The notes beneath the pieces were generated by a model that made no database searches, was not told the origin of the DNA, and saw only the letters and a program-made list of their open reading frames with translations. This document shows, in pieces, positions 1-8,276 of a stretch of DNA of 34,087 nt. Origin of the DNA: an uncultured Shewanella sp. (GTDB lineage Bacteria; Pseudomonadota; Gammaproteobacteria; Enterobacterales; Shewanellaceae); the NCBI RefSeq assembly GCF_947491715.1, contig NZ_CANLKR010000048.1:1-34087 (forward strand). The letters run 5' to 3'. A program made the position numbers and the translations under genes. The first letter of the stretch is position 1. Each line of letters begins with the position of its first letter.

Positions 1-13
1 AACGAAGTACATG

Positions 14-43
14 AAAAAGCCAGTCGGGGGTTCCAACTGGCTT
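14..43 (-). terminator. Rho-independent terminator, minus-strand direction
   Basis: Inverted repeat AAGCCAGT (17-24) and ACTGGCTT (36-43) with an 11-nt loop. Read on the minus strand the stem is followed directly by a run of five T, as in an intrinsic terminator. It would stop leftward transcription, either from the LysR gene that ends at 489 or from a gene lying outside the window. Confidence 0.6.
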
Positions 44-488
44 AATAAAAACCGTCAACCTATTTTAGGACTAGACACTTGATTATTATTGAACTGTCAT
101 GAGATGACTCATGGAAACCGATGATCTGGCAGTGTTCAGGTTACCCTCTATGAGGGGGGGAACCGACGTGAATAAAGGGGGCTGTTGTTTTTTATGGGCA
201 TTTGAACTGCAAAATGGACTGTGATTAGGCCCAGAAGGCCATTTGGCTAATTGTGCATCGTTCAAGTGAGTGGGTGATCCATGGGAAATGATATCCAGAG
301 GAAGGCAGGTTTTGTAATGGTATGGGGCTTTAATTAAGAATATTTGTTTTCGATTTAAGAATTTTTCATCATGTTAATAAAAGTTTGACATTATGTGGTC
401 ATAGACATGTTTTTCTAAGTGCGATATTCATTATTTAATCAATGGGAATGGATGTTTTTAGTTAAGCGTTGTTGAAGGTTTAGCATTT
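44..488. other. Intergenic region without recognisable gene
   Basis: About 445 bases with no convincing open frame, RNA gene or repeat. The part from about 310 to 480 is AT-rich. Nothing else can be supported here. Confidence 0.5.
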
Positions 489-1409
489 TTACTCATTATC
501 CCAATAAGGCGTTTGACTAAAACGTTCGATAAGAAAATCGATAAAAACACGGACCTTGAGGGGTAAGTAACGATTTTCAGGATAGAGGGCGTAGGCTTGT
601 AATTCGGCAAGTTGATAATCGGGTAAAATGGGCACTAAGGTTTTATTCTTAATGGCTTGCCAAGTAATGAACGTGGGCAAATCAACGATTCCATGGCCCG
701 ACTCTGCGAGTGATTTGAGCACTTCTCCATTATTGGCTGTAAAATGGGCCTTTAGCTGTAGCTTGTGTGCTTGACCTGACTTATCTGTTAGTACTAATCC
801 GCTGTTATTTGTGTGTTGATACTTTAGCAATCGATGCTTTTTGAGGGCTTCTAATGTTTGTGGGGTTCCCTGCTTCGCTAAATAATCAGGGCTTGCACAC
901 AGAATATGTCTAATGGGGACAATATTTCTGGCCTGCAAACGGGAGTCATCGATGACAGCTCGATAGGGCTGAGTAATACGAAAAGCAAGATCGACACCTT
1001 GTTCCACTATATCCACTTTTTTATCAGAAAAATCCACTTCTAAGGTGAGATCAGGATGTTGTCGCATGAAAATGTCGAGTGCGGGGGTGAGATGATGGAT
1101 CCCAAATGATAGCGGCGCGGCAATGTTAAGCGTACCTTGTAGTGATCGGACTTGACTGGATGCATGGCAATTAAGTTCATCAATTTCATCGATAATGAGT
1201 TTACTGCCTTGATAATATGCTTGACCAGCTTCTGTGATTGTCGACTGCCTTGTTGTACGTGTGATCAGCTTGACCCCTAATCGGTGCTCGAGCTCTGATA
1301 ATCGCTTACTGATGGCAGATTTTGCCATATTAAGTTGCTCAGCAGCACGAGTGATACTGCCAGCTTCAACGACCCGAGTGAACACTATCATGTCTTCTAT
1401 TTGACCCAT
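489..1409 (-). CDS. LysR-family transcriptional regulator
   Basis: DNA-binding regulator of about 306 residues, the usual LysR length. The N-terminus MGQIEDMIVFTRVVEAGSIT followed by RAAEQLNMAKSAISKRLSEL is the typical winged helix-turn-helix, and the remainder is the periplasmic-binding-like effector domain. The start is placed at 1409 because AAAGG lies about 7 bases upstream of this ATG; an in-frame upstream ATG at 1490 would add 27 residues with no family resemblance. It is divergent from the pirin/GST pair starting at 1633, with a 220-bp shared control region, which suggests it regulates that pair. The effector is unknown. The closest subfamily style is the CrgA/AaeR-like LysR group that often neighbours quinone and stress genes (inference). 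Confidence 0.9.
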   Translation of the reverse strand: MGQIEDMIVFTRVVEAGSITRAAEQLNMAKSAISKRLSELEHRLGVKLITRTTRQSTITEAGQAYYQGSKLIIDEIDELNCHASSQVRSLQGTLNIAAPLSFGIHHLTPALDIFMRQHPDLTLEVDFSDKKVDIVEQGVDLAFRITQPYRAVIDDSRLQARNIVPIRHILCASPDYLAKQGTPQTLEALKKHRLLKYQHTNNSGLVLTDKSGQAHKLQLKAHFTANNGEVLKSLAESGHGIVDLPTFITWQAIKNKTLVPILPDYQLAELQAYALYPENRYLPLKVRVFIDFLIERFSQTPYWDNE

Positions 1410-1564
1410 TACTTTGCCTTTATGAAATGCCTTTAATTGTTTATTTGATGAGCATTGCTCTGGCTGATTACGCCATTTTCTATTGTTCACGATTCGAGAA
1501 TAGTGATTTAATTTTTTTTGTGTTTATTCATTATAAGTTAACACTTAATCTGGAGAACAACAAT

Positions 1565-1621
1565 ATGAAGGTCATTTCATCAAGTGGACTTCCTGAGTCG
1601 ATCAATAGACTTGATGGTTAA
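1565..1621 (+). CDS. Possible 18-codon leader ORF upstream of pirin
   Basis: ATG at 1565 is preceded by GGAG with 8-base spacing and opens an 18-codon frame (MKVISSSGLPESINRLDG) that stops at 1619-1621, twelve bases before the pirin start. The good ribosome-binding site and close spacing are seen directly. It might be a regulatory leader peptide, the relic of a former gene start, or chance. No family is recognised. Confidence 0.25.
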   Translation: MKVISSSGLPESINRLDG

Positions 1622-1632
1622 TGGGAGCAATT

Positions 1633-2535
1633 ATGGAGCAAAAGCCGATGTCAGTGAATACGCAATGTGACAAATCAAGTGTCGATAGCAATCAAACAGT
1701 ACCGAGAACCTTTCAGCATATTATCAAAGGGCAAGGTGTATCAGATGGCGATGGTGTTCGTATCAATCGTTTAATCGGTAACCGGACACTCATGATGCTC
1801 GATCCTTTTTTATTATTGGATGAATTTTCATCAGATAAGCCTCAAGATTATATCGGTGGATTTCCAAGTCACCCTCATCGAGGCTTTGAAACTGTGACTT
1901 ATATGCTAGCGGGTAAAATGCGTCATAAAGACAATCAAGGTAATGAAGGGGTGATCAGCGCAGGTGGTGTGCAATGGATGACGGCAGGTAAGGGCATTAT
2001 TCACTCTGAAATGCCAGAGCAGCAAGCGGGACTATTGCAAGGATTTCAGCTGTGGGTCAATTTGCCTGCAACGGAGAAAATGACAGATCCTGCTTATCAA
2101 GAATTTTTACCGGAGGAACTGCCTATAGAGAAAGGTGGGCAAGGGCAAGCGATTACCGTTATCGCGGGTCAAACCAATAATGGAACAAAAGGGGGAGTGA
2201 ATAACCTTTGGGTGAAGCCCACTTATTTAGACATCTCTTTGCCTGCAAAAACGTTGTTTGTTCAAGATTTACCCTATGATGATAATAGTTTTATTTACGT
2301 TATCACTGGTGACATTCAATTAGCGGGCAGTGAGAGCAGACTCAAGCAAAAAGAACTGGGTATTTTTAGTAAGGGAAGCCAAGTGCAGTTGCAAGCAGGA
2401 GAAAGCGGGGTGAGATGTTTACTGATCTCAGGATCGCCGCTGAAAGAGCCAGTAGAGCGGGGTGGGCCTTTTGTAATGAACACGCAAGTTCAGTTGATGC
2501 AGGCGTTTAGTGATTATCGTCAAGGGCGTTTTTAA
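1633..2535 (+). CDS. Pirin family protein
   Basis: Bicupin of 300 residues. The pirin N-terminal cupin signature is clear: FPSHPHRGFETVTYMLAG and GVQWMTAGKGIIHSEMPE. The four expected metal ligands are present (H80, H82, H124 and E126 counted from this start). Bacterial pirins are iron-binding proteins, some with quercetinase activity, others redox-responsive regulators; the exact role here cannot be told. The start at 1633 is chosen because GGGAG sits 5 bases upstream; an in-frame ATG at 1621 adds four residues and overlaps that Shine-Dalgarno sequence. It lies 44 bases before a glutathionyl-hydroquinone reductase gene, so the two are probably cotranscribed in a quinone or electrophile stress response. 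Confidence 0.93.
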   Translation: MEQKPMSVNTQCDKSSVDSNQTVPRTFQHIIKGQGVSDGDGVRINRLIGNRTLMMLDPFLLLDEFSSDKPQDYIGGFPSHPHRGFETVTYMLAGKMRHKDNQGNEGVISAGGVQWMTAGKGIIHSEMPEQQAGLLQGFQLWVNLPATEKMTDPAYQEFLPEELPIEKGGQGQAITVIAGQTNNGTKGGVNNLWVKPTYLDISLPAKTLFVQDLPYDDNSFIYVITGDIQLAGSESRLKQKELGIFSKGSQVQLQAGESGVRCLLISGSPLKEPVERGGPFVMNTQVQLMQAFSDYRQGRF

Positions 2536-2579
2536 TCGATTTGATTTAAATGAAAAGATGTGATTTCGGGAGAAAAATG

Positions 2580-3593
2580 ATGGGGTTATTAATTAAGGGG
2601 CAGTGGTCTACCGACTGGTATGATACGGCATCAAATCAGGGCCAATTTAAGCGCTCAGAATCTGCTTTTCGTCATTGGGTGACCCATGATGGCAGCGCTG
2701 GGCCTTCTGGAAAGTCGGGTTTTAAGGCTGAAGCGGGCCGATATCATTTATACGTGTCATTAGCCTGTCCATGGGCCCATCGCACGTTAATTTATCGAAG
2801 TGTAAAAGGGCTTGAGAAAATAATCAGTGTGTCAGTAGTCAATGCTCATATGGGCGAGCAAGGCTGGCGTTTTAATATGACTGATGATGGACAAGGTATT
2901 GATGATCTTTGGCTTAATTCGTTTCATCAATTTGATGAGCATGCTGCCAGTATTGATAGTGTGAACGGCAAACAATATCTTCATCAAGTGTATACTCAAT
3001 CAATGCCTGATTTTACTGGGCGAGTGACGGTGCCAGTATTGTGGGATAAGAAAACACGGCAAATCGTGAGCAATGAGTCAGCGGAAATTATTCGCATGTT
3101 TAATTGTGCATTTGATGAGGTGGGCGCCCTTGAAGGGGATTTTTGCCCTGATGAAATGGTTAAACAAATCGATGAAATGAATGATATTATTTATCCATCT
3201 ATTAATAATGGCGTGTATCGAGCAGGCTTTGCGACCACACAGGCGGCTTATCAAGAGGCTGTGACAGAATTGTTTGCAGCTTTGGACCGTTTAGAGCAGC
3301 GTTTAGTCACACAAGATTATTTGCTGGGTAATGACGTGACTGAGGCCGATTGGCGATTATTGACCACACTTATTCGATTTGATGCGGTTTATGTGGGGCA
3401 TTTTAAGTGTAATATTCGCCGTATAGCAGATTATCCCCACCTTCATGATTACCTCAAGCGACTGTATCGCTTTGCTAAGGTTAGCGATACCGTGAATATG
3501 GCGCATATCAAAGCCCATTATTATGGCAGTCATAAAATGATCAACCCCACAGGCATTATTCCCGTGGGGCCTCAATTGGCTTTTTTAACTTGA
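2580..3593 (+). CDS. Glutathionyl-hydroquinone reductase (GST Xi class, YqjG/ECM4 family)
   Basis: Soluble glutathione transferase-like enzyme of about 337 residues that reduces glutathionyl-hydroquinones to hydroquinones. The active-site motif is VSLACPWAHRTLI with catalytic Cys at residue 63, the same position as in E. coli YqjG. The family-typical NESAEIIRMFN and the C-terminal helical domain (EADWRLLTTLIRFDAVYVGHFKCN) are also present. GGGAG at 2568-2572 lies 7 bases before the ATG at 2580; an adjacent in-frame ATG at 2577 is equally possible, and one at 2550 is less likely. It follows pirin by 44 bases with no terminator between. The combination of pirin, quinone reductase and a nearby DoxX gene points to quinone or oxidative stress defence (inference). 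Confidence 0.93.
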   Translation: MGLLIKGQWSTDWYDTASNQGQFKRSESAFRHWVTHDGSAGPSGKSGFKAEAGRYHLYVSLACPWAHRTLIYRSVKGLEKIISVSVVNAHMGEQGWRFNMTDDGQGIDDLWLNSFHQFDEHAASIDSVNGKQYLHQVYTQSMPDFTGRVTVPVLWDKKTRQIVSNESAEIIRMFNCAFDEVGALEGDFCPDEMVKQIDEMNDIIYPSINNGVYRAGFATTQAAYQEAVTELFAALDRLEQRLVTQDYLLGNDVTEADWRLLTTLIRFDAVYVGHFKCNIRRIADYPHLHDYLKRLYRFAKVSDTVNMAHIKAHYYGSHKMINPTGIIPVGPQLAFLT

Positions 3594-3608
3594 TATCATA
3601 AAGCGGAT

Positions 3609-4085
3609 TTAGGTTCGCCGTTTATCAAGCCAATCATCCATTGATAAGCGGCCGCCGCCAGTGATGAGTAAATAAAAGCAAGCTAATAACATGCAAAAGT
3701 CATTTCGAGCGGCATGAGACATGGCCCAAAAGCCAGTACGGATCCCTTCGGGTAAGTGAAATATCCATAAGTCATGGCCTAACAAAATTGGGATTTTTGT
3801 CGATATGATGGCAACGAACATAATAATGATCAGGGGAATAGCTGCGAGACGAGTGAATAAACCTAAGATAATCAAGAGTCCACATAATGTTTCAATGATA
3901 CCGACAAAGGGACCAAAAAACTCAGGCCAAGGTATGCCAATTTTGATGAAACGCCCCGAACCTAAAATCTCTGCGTAAAAAAGTTTTTGTAATCCTTCTG
4001 GAAAAAACACGATAGCCCCGACTAATAAACGGATTAATACAGTCCAAGCGGTTGTGTCTGTTTTACGCCAAGGTAAAGATTGCAT
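3609..4085 (-). CDS. DoxX family membrane protein
   Basis: Small integral membrane protein of 158 residues with about four hydrophobic segments (residues about 14-32, 58-77, 80-97 and 126-145). It matches the DoxX family pattern: RLLVGAIVFFPEGLQKLF near the start, then FFGPFVGIIETLCGLLIILGLFTRLAAIPL. DoxX proteins are found with redox enzymes and in thiol or oxidative stress complexes, but a precise biochemical role is not established for this subgroup. AAAGG lies about 9 bases upstream of the start codon. It is convergent with the GST gene (15 bases between the stops) and is in the same orientation as the LysR gene upstream at 4186, with a 100-base gap. Confidence 0.85.
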   Translation of the reverse strand: MQSLPWRKTDTTAWTVLIRLLVGAIVFFPEGLQKLFYAEILGSGRFIKIGIPWPEFFGPFVGIIETLCGLLIILGLFTRLAAIPLIIIMFVAIISTKIPILLGHDLWIFHLPEGIRTGFWAMSHAARNDFCMLLACFYLLITGGGRLSMDDWLDKRRT

Positions 4086-4185
4086 TTTAAATAACCTTTA
4101 ATTGAAAAAGGGTTAAAGCCTGATGACTTGCTATTAATATAGTTGAAAATAATGACTATGGGCTGAGTATATATCCTTGGCTGTT

Positions 4186-5181
4186 TTATTTAAGCACACT
4201 GTCATTCAACACGCCTTTATCGATGAGCTGTTGCAAAATATGGCGGCTTTTTTCACGTAAGGTATCCCTGAGGAGGCGAGCGGCGGGAGTGATAGACTGA
4301 CGGCTAGGAAAGATAAGCCAAAGCTCTGTTGGTGTAGGAGCATAGTCTGGCAGGATATTAATCACTTTATCTGAGAGTAAATCATTCGCCATATCGAGGC
4401 AAGATTTGAGGGCTATCCCTTTTCCAGCGACGCACCAGCGATGGACAAGATCGCCATCATTTGAGGCGTGTCTACCACGCATTTTTATTTTAATATTCTT
4501 TTTTGACAGCGATTGTTCTCGCGGCGGGTTGCCTGCGGGTAAGGGGGCTTGAACAGCGGCTTCTTGATATGAAAAGTCCCACACATCATTGATGATATCT
4601 TGCAGTTGATAAAAAAGGCCATTGTGAGAGGTTAAATCTTGAGGGTGCCGAGGCAGGCCATGTGCCTTTAAATACTCAGGGGTGGCACAGAGTAGACGAG
4701 GGACATTGCAAATTTTAAACCCGTACACATTGGCATCACTTGGGGAGCCATATCTGAGTGCCATATCGACAGCGTCGCGATAAAAATCGATGTTACTGTC
4801 ATTAACGTTAGCTCGTAGGTGAATGTTGGGGTGCGTATCCATAAAGGTATCGAGCCATGGAATGACAATATTACGGCCCAAGTCTGAAGACACGGCTATA
4901 CGCAGTTCTCCATCAATGATATCGAGATCATCTTTCATGTTGAGCTTGGCTTGCTCAAGCATCTCCAATGCTTGTTGGCATTGAGGTAAATATCGCTCTC
5001 CGGCGCTGGATAGCCTTAGGTGTCTTGTGGTGCGAATGAATAATTCTGCCCCTAAGGCTTTTTCGACTCGCTTAATAGCGACACTGGCTGTGGCGGTTCG
5101 CATGTTTAAATGGGCTGCTGCAGCAGTAATACTGCGAAATTCGGCGACTTTTAAAATGATTTGAAGATCTTCAATGAGCAT
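4186..5181 (-). CDS. LysR-family transcriptional regulator
   Basis: 331-residue LysR regulator. The N-terminal helix-turn-helix MLIEDLQIILKVAEFRSITA continues with AAAHLNMRTATASVAIKRVEKALG, followed by a substrate-binding-like effector domain. The stretch at about residues 215-240 (PPREQSLSKKNIKIKMRGRH) looks like a basic insertion relative to many family members. It lies upstream of the DoxX gene in the same orientation and divergent from a 46-codon ORF at 5284, so either could be a target. It is a different subgroup from the LysR at 489-1409; the two do not look like recent duplicates. Confidence 0.9.
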   Translation of the reverse strand: MLIEDLQIILKVAEFRSITAAAAHLNMRTATASVAIKRVEKALGAELFIRTTRHLRLSSAGERYLPQCQQALEMLEQAKLNMKDDLDIIDGELRIAVSSDLGRNIVIPWLDTFMDTHPNIHLRANVNDSNIDFYRDAVDMALRYGSPSDANVYGFKICNVPRLLCATPEYLKAHGLPRHPQDLTSHNGLFYQLQDIINDVWDFSYQEAAVQAPLPAGNPPREQSLSKKNIKIKMRGRHASNDGDLVHRWCVAGKGIALKSCLDMANDLLSDKVINILPDYAPTPTELWLIFPSRQSITPAARLLRDTLREKSRHILQQLIDKGVLNDSVLK

Positions 5182-5283
5182 ATTGTCTAATAATTTTTGA
5201 TAAAACTGTAATAATTATCCTGTTTAATTAGCATAAATCAAGTTCTATACCGCTTACATTAACTATTCACCCAGAGAAAAATC

Positions 5284-5424
5284 ATGAAAGCCACCGAATA
5301 TCACCACCCGTTACCTATCTATGACAAAGCTTATCTGTTCATTGCATTGTTAGTATTGATGTTTAGCGTTCAAATCATGCGTGTTACCCCTATTATTTGC
5401 TTTAAATTGTTGCAAAAAAGTTGA
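5284..5424 (+). CDS. Small single-span membrane protein, possibly a gene remnant
   Basis: 46-codon frame with AGAG 7 bases upstream of the ATG. The product has a polar N-terminus (MKATEYHHPLPIYDK) then one hydrophobic helix (about residues 17-30, YLFIALLVLMFSVQ) and a short basic tail. It is divergent from the LysR gene with 102 bases between. It ends about 50 bases before the deformylase start. It could be a genuine small inner-membrane protein controlled by the LysR regulator, or the truncated start of a larger membrane protein. No family is recognised. Confidence 0.4.
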   Translation: MKATEYHHPLPIYDKAYLFIALLVLMFSVQIMRVTPIICFKLLQKS

Positions 5425-5477
5425 TAATTAACTTTTATTTGTGTAAAAAGTGCAGAATTTGTTTCTATAGGAAAATT

Positions 5478-5981
5478 ATGGCTATTTTAGATATTTTGAC
5501 TGCGCCGGATCCCAGATTAAAATTGGTTGCGAAAGCTGTTGTTGATTTTGATTCAATTCAAGTATTAATTGATGACATGCTTGAGACACTTTATGCCACC
5601 AGCAATGGTATTGGTTTAGCGGCAACCCAAGTGGGTCGCAGTGAAGCCATCGTGATTATTGATATATCCGAGAAGAGAGATGAGCCACTGATTTTAGTTA
5701 ATCCTAAGGTGGCGAGTGGTCAAGACAAAATGATGGGGCAAGAGGGCTGCTTATCGGTACCTGATTTTTATGCGGATGTTGAGCGTTTCTCTGCCGTTAC
5801 GGTCACAGGGCAAGATCGTTTTGGCCAGAAGGTGACCATAGAGAGTGATGATTTTCTTGCTATTGTGATGCAACATGAAATCGATCACCTTAATGGCAAC
5901 CTGTTTATTGATTATTTATCGCCTTTAAAGCGTCAAAGGGCTGTTAACAAAGTTGTGAAACGGCTAAAAAAAGCCAGTTAG
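5478..5981 (+). CDS. def: Peptide deformylase (additional paralogue)
   Basis: Metalloenzyme of 167 residues that removes the formyl group from the initiator methionine of nascent proteins. All three deformylase motifs are visible: GIGLAATQVG (44-53), EGCLSVP (89-95, metal ligand C91) and QHEIDHLNG (132-140, ligands H133 and H137, catalytic E134). The start at 5478 is preceded by AGG about 6 bases upstream; an in-frame ATG at 5421 lacks family resemblance. It is not next to fmt, the usual partner of the housekeeping copy, so this is probably a second def gene; such copies are common in Vibrio and Shewanella. It is followed after 8 bases by a decayed RibD-like deaminase. Confidence 0.93.
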   Translation: MAILDILTAPDPRLKLVAKAVVDFDSIQVLIDDMLETLYATSNGIGLAATQVGRSEAIVIIDISEKRDEPLILVNPKVASGQDKMMGQEGCLSVPDFYADVERFSAVTVTGQDRFGQKVTIESDDFLAIVMQHEIDHLNGNLFIDYLSPLKRQRAVNKVVKRLKKAS

Positions 5982-5989
5982 GTTTTATC

Positions 5990-6405
5990 ATGCATTTTTT
6001 TGATGAGAGCCTTAATGACAATCAAATTGTGGCAGAAGGATTTACTCAAAGAGTGCGCGGCCATCATGCAGAGGTGATGGCATTATCAAGTTATCACAGT
6101 GAGTTTGATGGTGACCTTGATGAGATTGTTGCCTATGTCACGCTTGAGCCTTTGCGGGAAGAACGCCCTCATGCGCTCAATGATTAGCGCATAGCGGTAT
6201 TCAGCATGTGGTGGTTGCCATGCTGGATCCCGAGCCAAGGAACAATGGCAAAGGTATTCATATTCTTAAAGCAGCAGGTATTAGGGTAGACATTGGTTTA
6301 GAAGCGAAACAGGTGAAGGCTTTTTTTGCAACCTTATTTCGAGTATTCATAATGTGTCATCGATTGATAGTAGATGAAAGTGACTTTATGGTGAAACGGC
6401 GCTAA
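5990..6405 (+). pseudogene. Degenerate RibD-type deaminase fragment
   Basis: Two overlapping-phase frames together resemble the deaminase domain of RibD, the bifunctional riboflavin enzyme. The first (5990-6187) has QIVAEGFTQRV, HAEVMAL and AYVTLEP. The second (readable from about 6184) has HSGIQHVVVAMLDPEP and GKGIHILKAAGIRVDIGL. In intact RibD the piece between them carries the second zinc motif PCxHxGRTPPC; here it reads PLREERPHALND followed by a stop, so the zinc cysteines are gone and the frame shifts. The N-terminal deaminase helix and the whole reductase domain are also absent. The coding sense is therefore lost by several independent lesions, which argues for a true relic rather than a sequencing error. 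Confidence 0.7.
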
Positions 6406-6425
6406 ATTGCTTTTTTGCGCCGTTT
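6394..6425. repeat. Inverted repeat downstream of the ribD relic
   Basis: Perfect 9-bp arms AAACGGCGC (6394-6402) and GCGCCGTTT (6417-6425) with a 14-base loop. It lies between the relic and the convergent beta-helix gene, so it may act as a bidirectional transcript end, but neither side has a clear T-run after the stem. Confidence 0.4.
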
Positions 6426-6443
6426 GTATGAGAGACTCATTGA

Positions 6444-8012
6444 TTACAGGCAGAGCATTTGTCCTGCGACTATACAGTCTGGGCCATTACCATCAGTTTC
6501 GGCACAAAATAGATTGGTTTCATTGTGGTGGCTGGGGGTTAGGTGCGTGTGATTGCCTTGCGAGCTTGCGTGGACGCCATCTATTTCACATCGCCCTCTT
6601 ATGTTATCAGGGTTATCATCTTGTAGGTCTTCATGATTTCTTATTACTATATGATTCCATGGGATAATGTCCACCACTTCCCTTTGGTAGTGGGTATCAG
6701 CAGTATTTCCCCTACAACCATAGCAACGGGGATCGTCTGAATTGGGGATGGCAGCATTATAATCGTCAAACATAAAATCTTCTAAGTCACAGACGGCGCG
6801 GATTGAAACAGCACTTTGATTTGCGTTTGGGCAAGATTGTATACATTCAATGCCGCCGTAATCATCTTCATTGACATCTGGAGAGTCTTTAACGTAACAT
6901 TCAAACTCTAGATTTTCGGCAACCGCATCGGTGCGAAATTCGGTAACATTAATGTTGGCGTAACTTGATAATATTTCTTCTTTATTTTCAATTTTTTGTA
7001 AGATATTTATCGTGTCAAAAGTAATGACGTCCTTAGGGTTAGTGTGTAAAAATTGATTATAAATAATGGTGTTGTTGAGGCTATCTGCGTGATCATTATC
7101 GCAATTGTTTTGCTCACCATGACGAGCATTGAGGTTTATGGAAGGATTATTACTGATATGCTCTAAAGTAAAGTAATTGGCTTCTATTTGATTAAGACTG
7201 GTACTTTGATGGCGATTTTCTTGGCCGCAACGATGAAAAAGGTAAATACCGCCATTGTCGTTTAACGTCAGATGGTTATTTTTGATCAAGTTATGAGCTG
7301 AGCCATCAAGTGACATGAGTTGCTGCTGAGTATTGACATGAATGGTATTGTTGTTAATGTGATTGAAATTAGACTCTGCATCAAGATAGAGCGCCACAGT
7401 ATTAGAGACTCCTTGTAGATTAGAGTGCGCTAAGGTGACATGGTTGACACCTGGGGATAGATGAAGCAAGGGGCGCGATAAGCCTTCGATGTCGATATTG
7501 TTAAGCATGATGTGGTGAGGGGATGCCTCATTGAGGCGCTTAGTGTGACCCGCTTGTAGTGATGATGTCTGAATGTGATTATCTTGCGAATGAATGCCCA
7601 TACCACTAATGCGAATACTGCCTTTGATTCGACAGTTTTCGATATTGATATGTTGAGGAGTAGACCAAGTATTATTGGCTTCTTGACGTGATTGGATCAC
7701 GATGGCGTCATCGACATTGGCGGCAAAAATGCCCGCATCAATACCCGTAGTGAGATCAATCATTGCATTGTTACAGTTCAGGCTTGTGTTTGATGCTGTT
7801 TCGCCTTCAAACAGTATTTTTTTGGTTATTACATCATTACTGTCTAGGGTTAAATTACAGTCTATTGAAACGGTATGATTATCTTTGGTAATTGGGCTTA
7901 GAATGTCAGATTTTTTATCTGTTGAACAGATATTCTCGGCCGCCATGGCTGATGTGAGCAGTAAAGGGATAATGGTAAAAAACAATAATAATAGCTTATT
8001 TATTAATAGCAT
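6444..8012 (-). CDS. Secreted right-handed beta-helix protein, paralogue 1
   Basis: 522-residue protein with a Sec signal peptide (about residues 1-24, ending TSAMA before AENICS). The mature part has the repeated Asn-rich and hydrophobic short strands of a right-handed parallel beta-helix (for example NIENCRIKGSIRISGMGI, HIMLNNIDIEGLSRPLLHLS, NTVALYLDAESNFNHINNNTI and AHNLIKNNHLTLNDNGGIYLF). The C-terminal third is Cys-rich and ends DCIVAGQMLCL. AAGGA lies upstream of the start. Beta-helix folds of this kind occur in polysaccharide lyases, epimerases and surface adhesins; no catalytic signature is recognised, so the function is unknown. It is a tandem paralogue of the gene at 8277-9743. Confidence 0.85.
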   Translation of the reverse strand: MLLINKLLLLFFTIIPLLLTSAMAAENICSTDKKSDILSPITKDNHTVSIDCNLTLDSNDVITKKILFEGETASNTSLNCNNAMIDLTTGIDAGIFAANVDDAIVIQSRQEANNTWSTPQHINIENCRIKGSIRISGMGIHSQDNHIQTSSLQAGHTKRLNEASPHHIMLNNIDIEGLSRPLLHLSPGVNHVTLAHSNLQGVSNTVALYLDAESNFNHINNNTIHVNTQQQLMSLDGSAHNLIKNNHLTLNDNGGIYLFHRCGQENRHQSTSLNQIEANYFTLEHISNNPSINLNARHGEQNNCDNDHADSLNNTIIYNQFLHTNPKDVITFDTINILQKIENKEEILSSYANINVTEFRTDAVAENLEFECYVKDSPDVNEDDYGGIECIQSCPNANQSAVSIRAVCDLEDFMFDDYNAAIPNSDDPRCYGCRGNTADTHYQREVVDIIPWNHIVIRNHEDLQDDNPDNIRGRCEIDGVHASSQGNHTHLTPSHHNETNLFCAETDGNGPDCIVAGQMLCL

Positions 8013-8207
8013 AGAAAATCCTTTTAGTTTGATTAAGCAATGAGTTTAGGTTATTGGACGTGGTTCAATATAAATAAAGCTAAACATTAGTTTTATAGTT
8101 GCTGTTTTTACCGTGTCAATGTTTTATCTATAAATTAATGTGCTGTAATGAAAAATGGAAAAATAAGTCGAGGGTGATTGAGTGATGTTTTAGCCTATTT
8201 TTACATG

Positions 8208-8245
8208 TTAACACCACTGGTTGATTACATGGCCAGTGGTGTTAA
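8208..8245. repeat. 13-bp perfect inverted repeat between the two beta-helix genes
   Basis: Arms TTAACACCACTGG (8208-8220) and CCAGTGGTGTTAA (8233-8245) with a 12-base loop, about 30 bases beyond the stop of paralogue 2. It probably folds into the 3' end of that transcript. There is no T-run on either side, so it may be an RNA-stabilising hairpin or a factor-dependent end. Confidence 0.55.
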
Positions 8246-8276
8246 GGTGATCAGCAAAAATATTCATACACAATAT

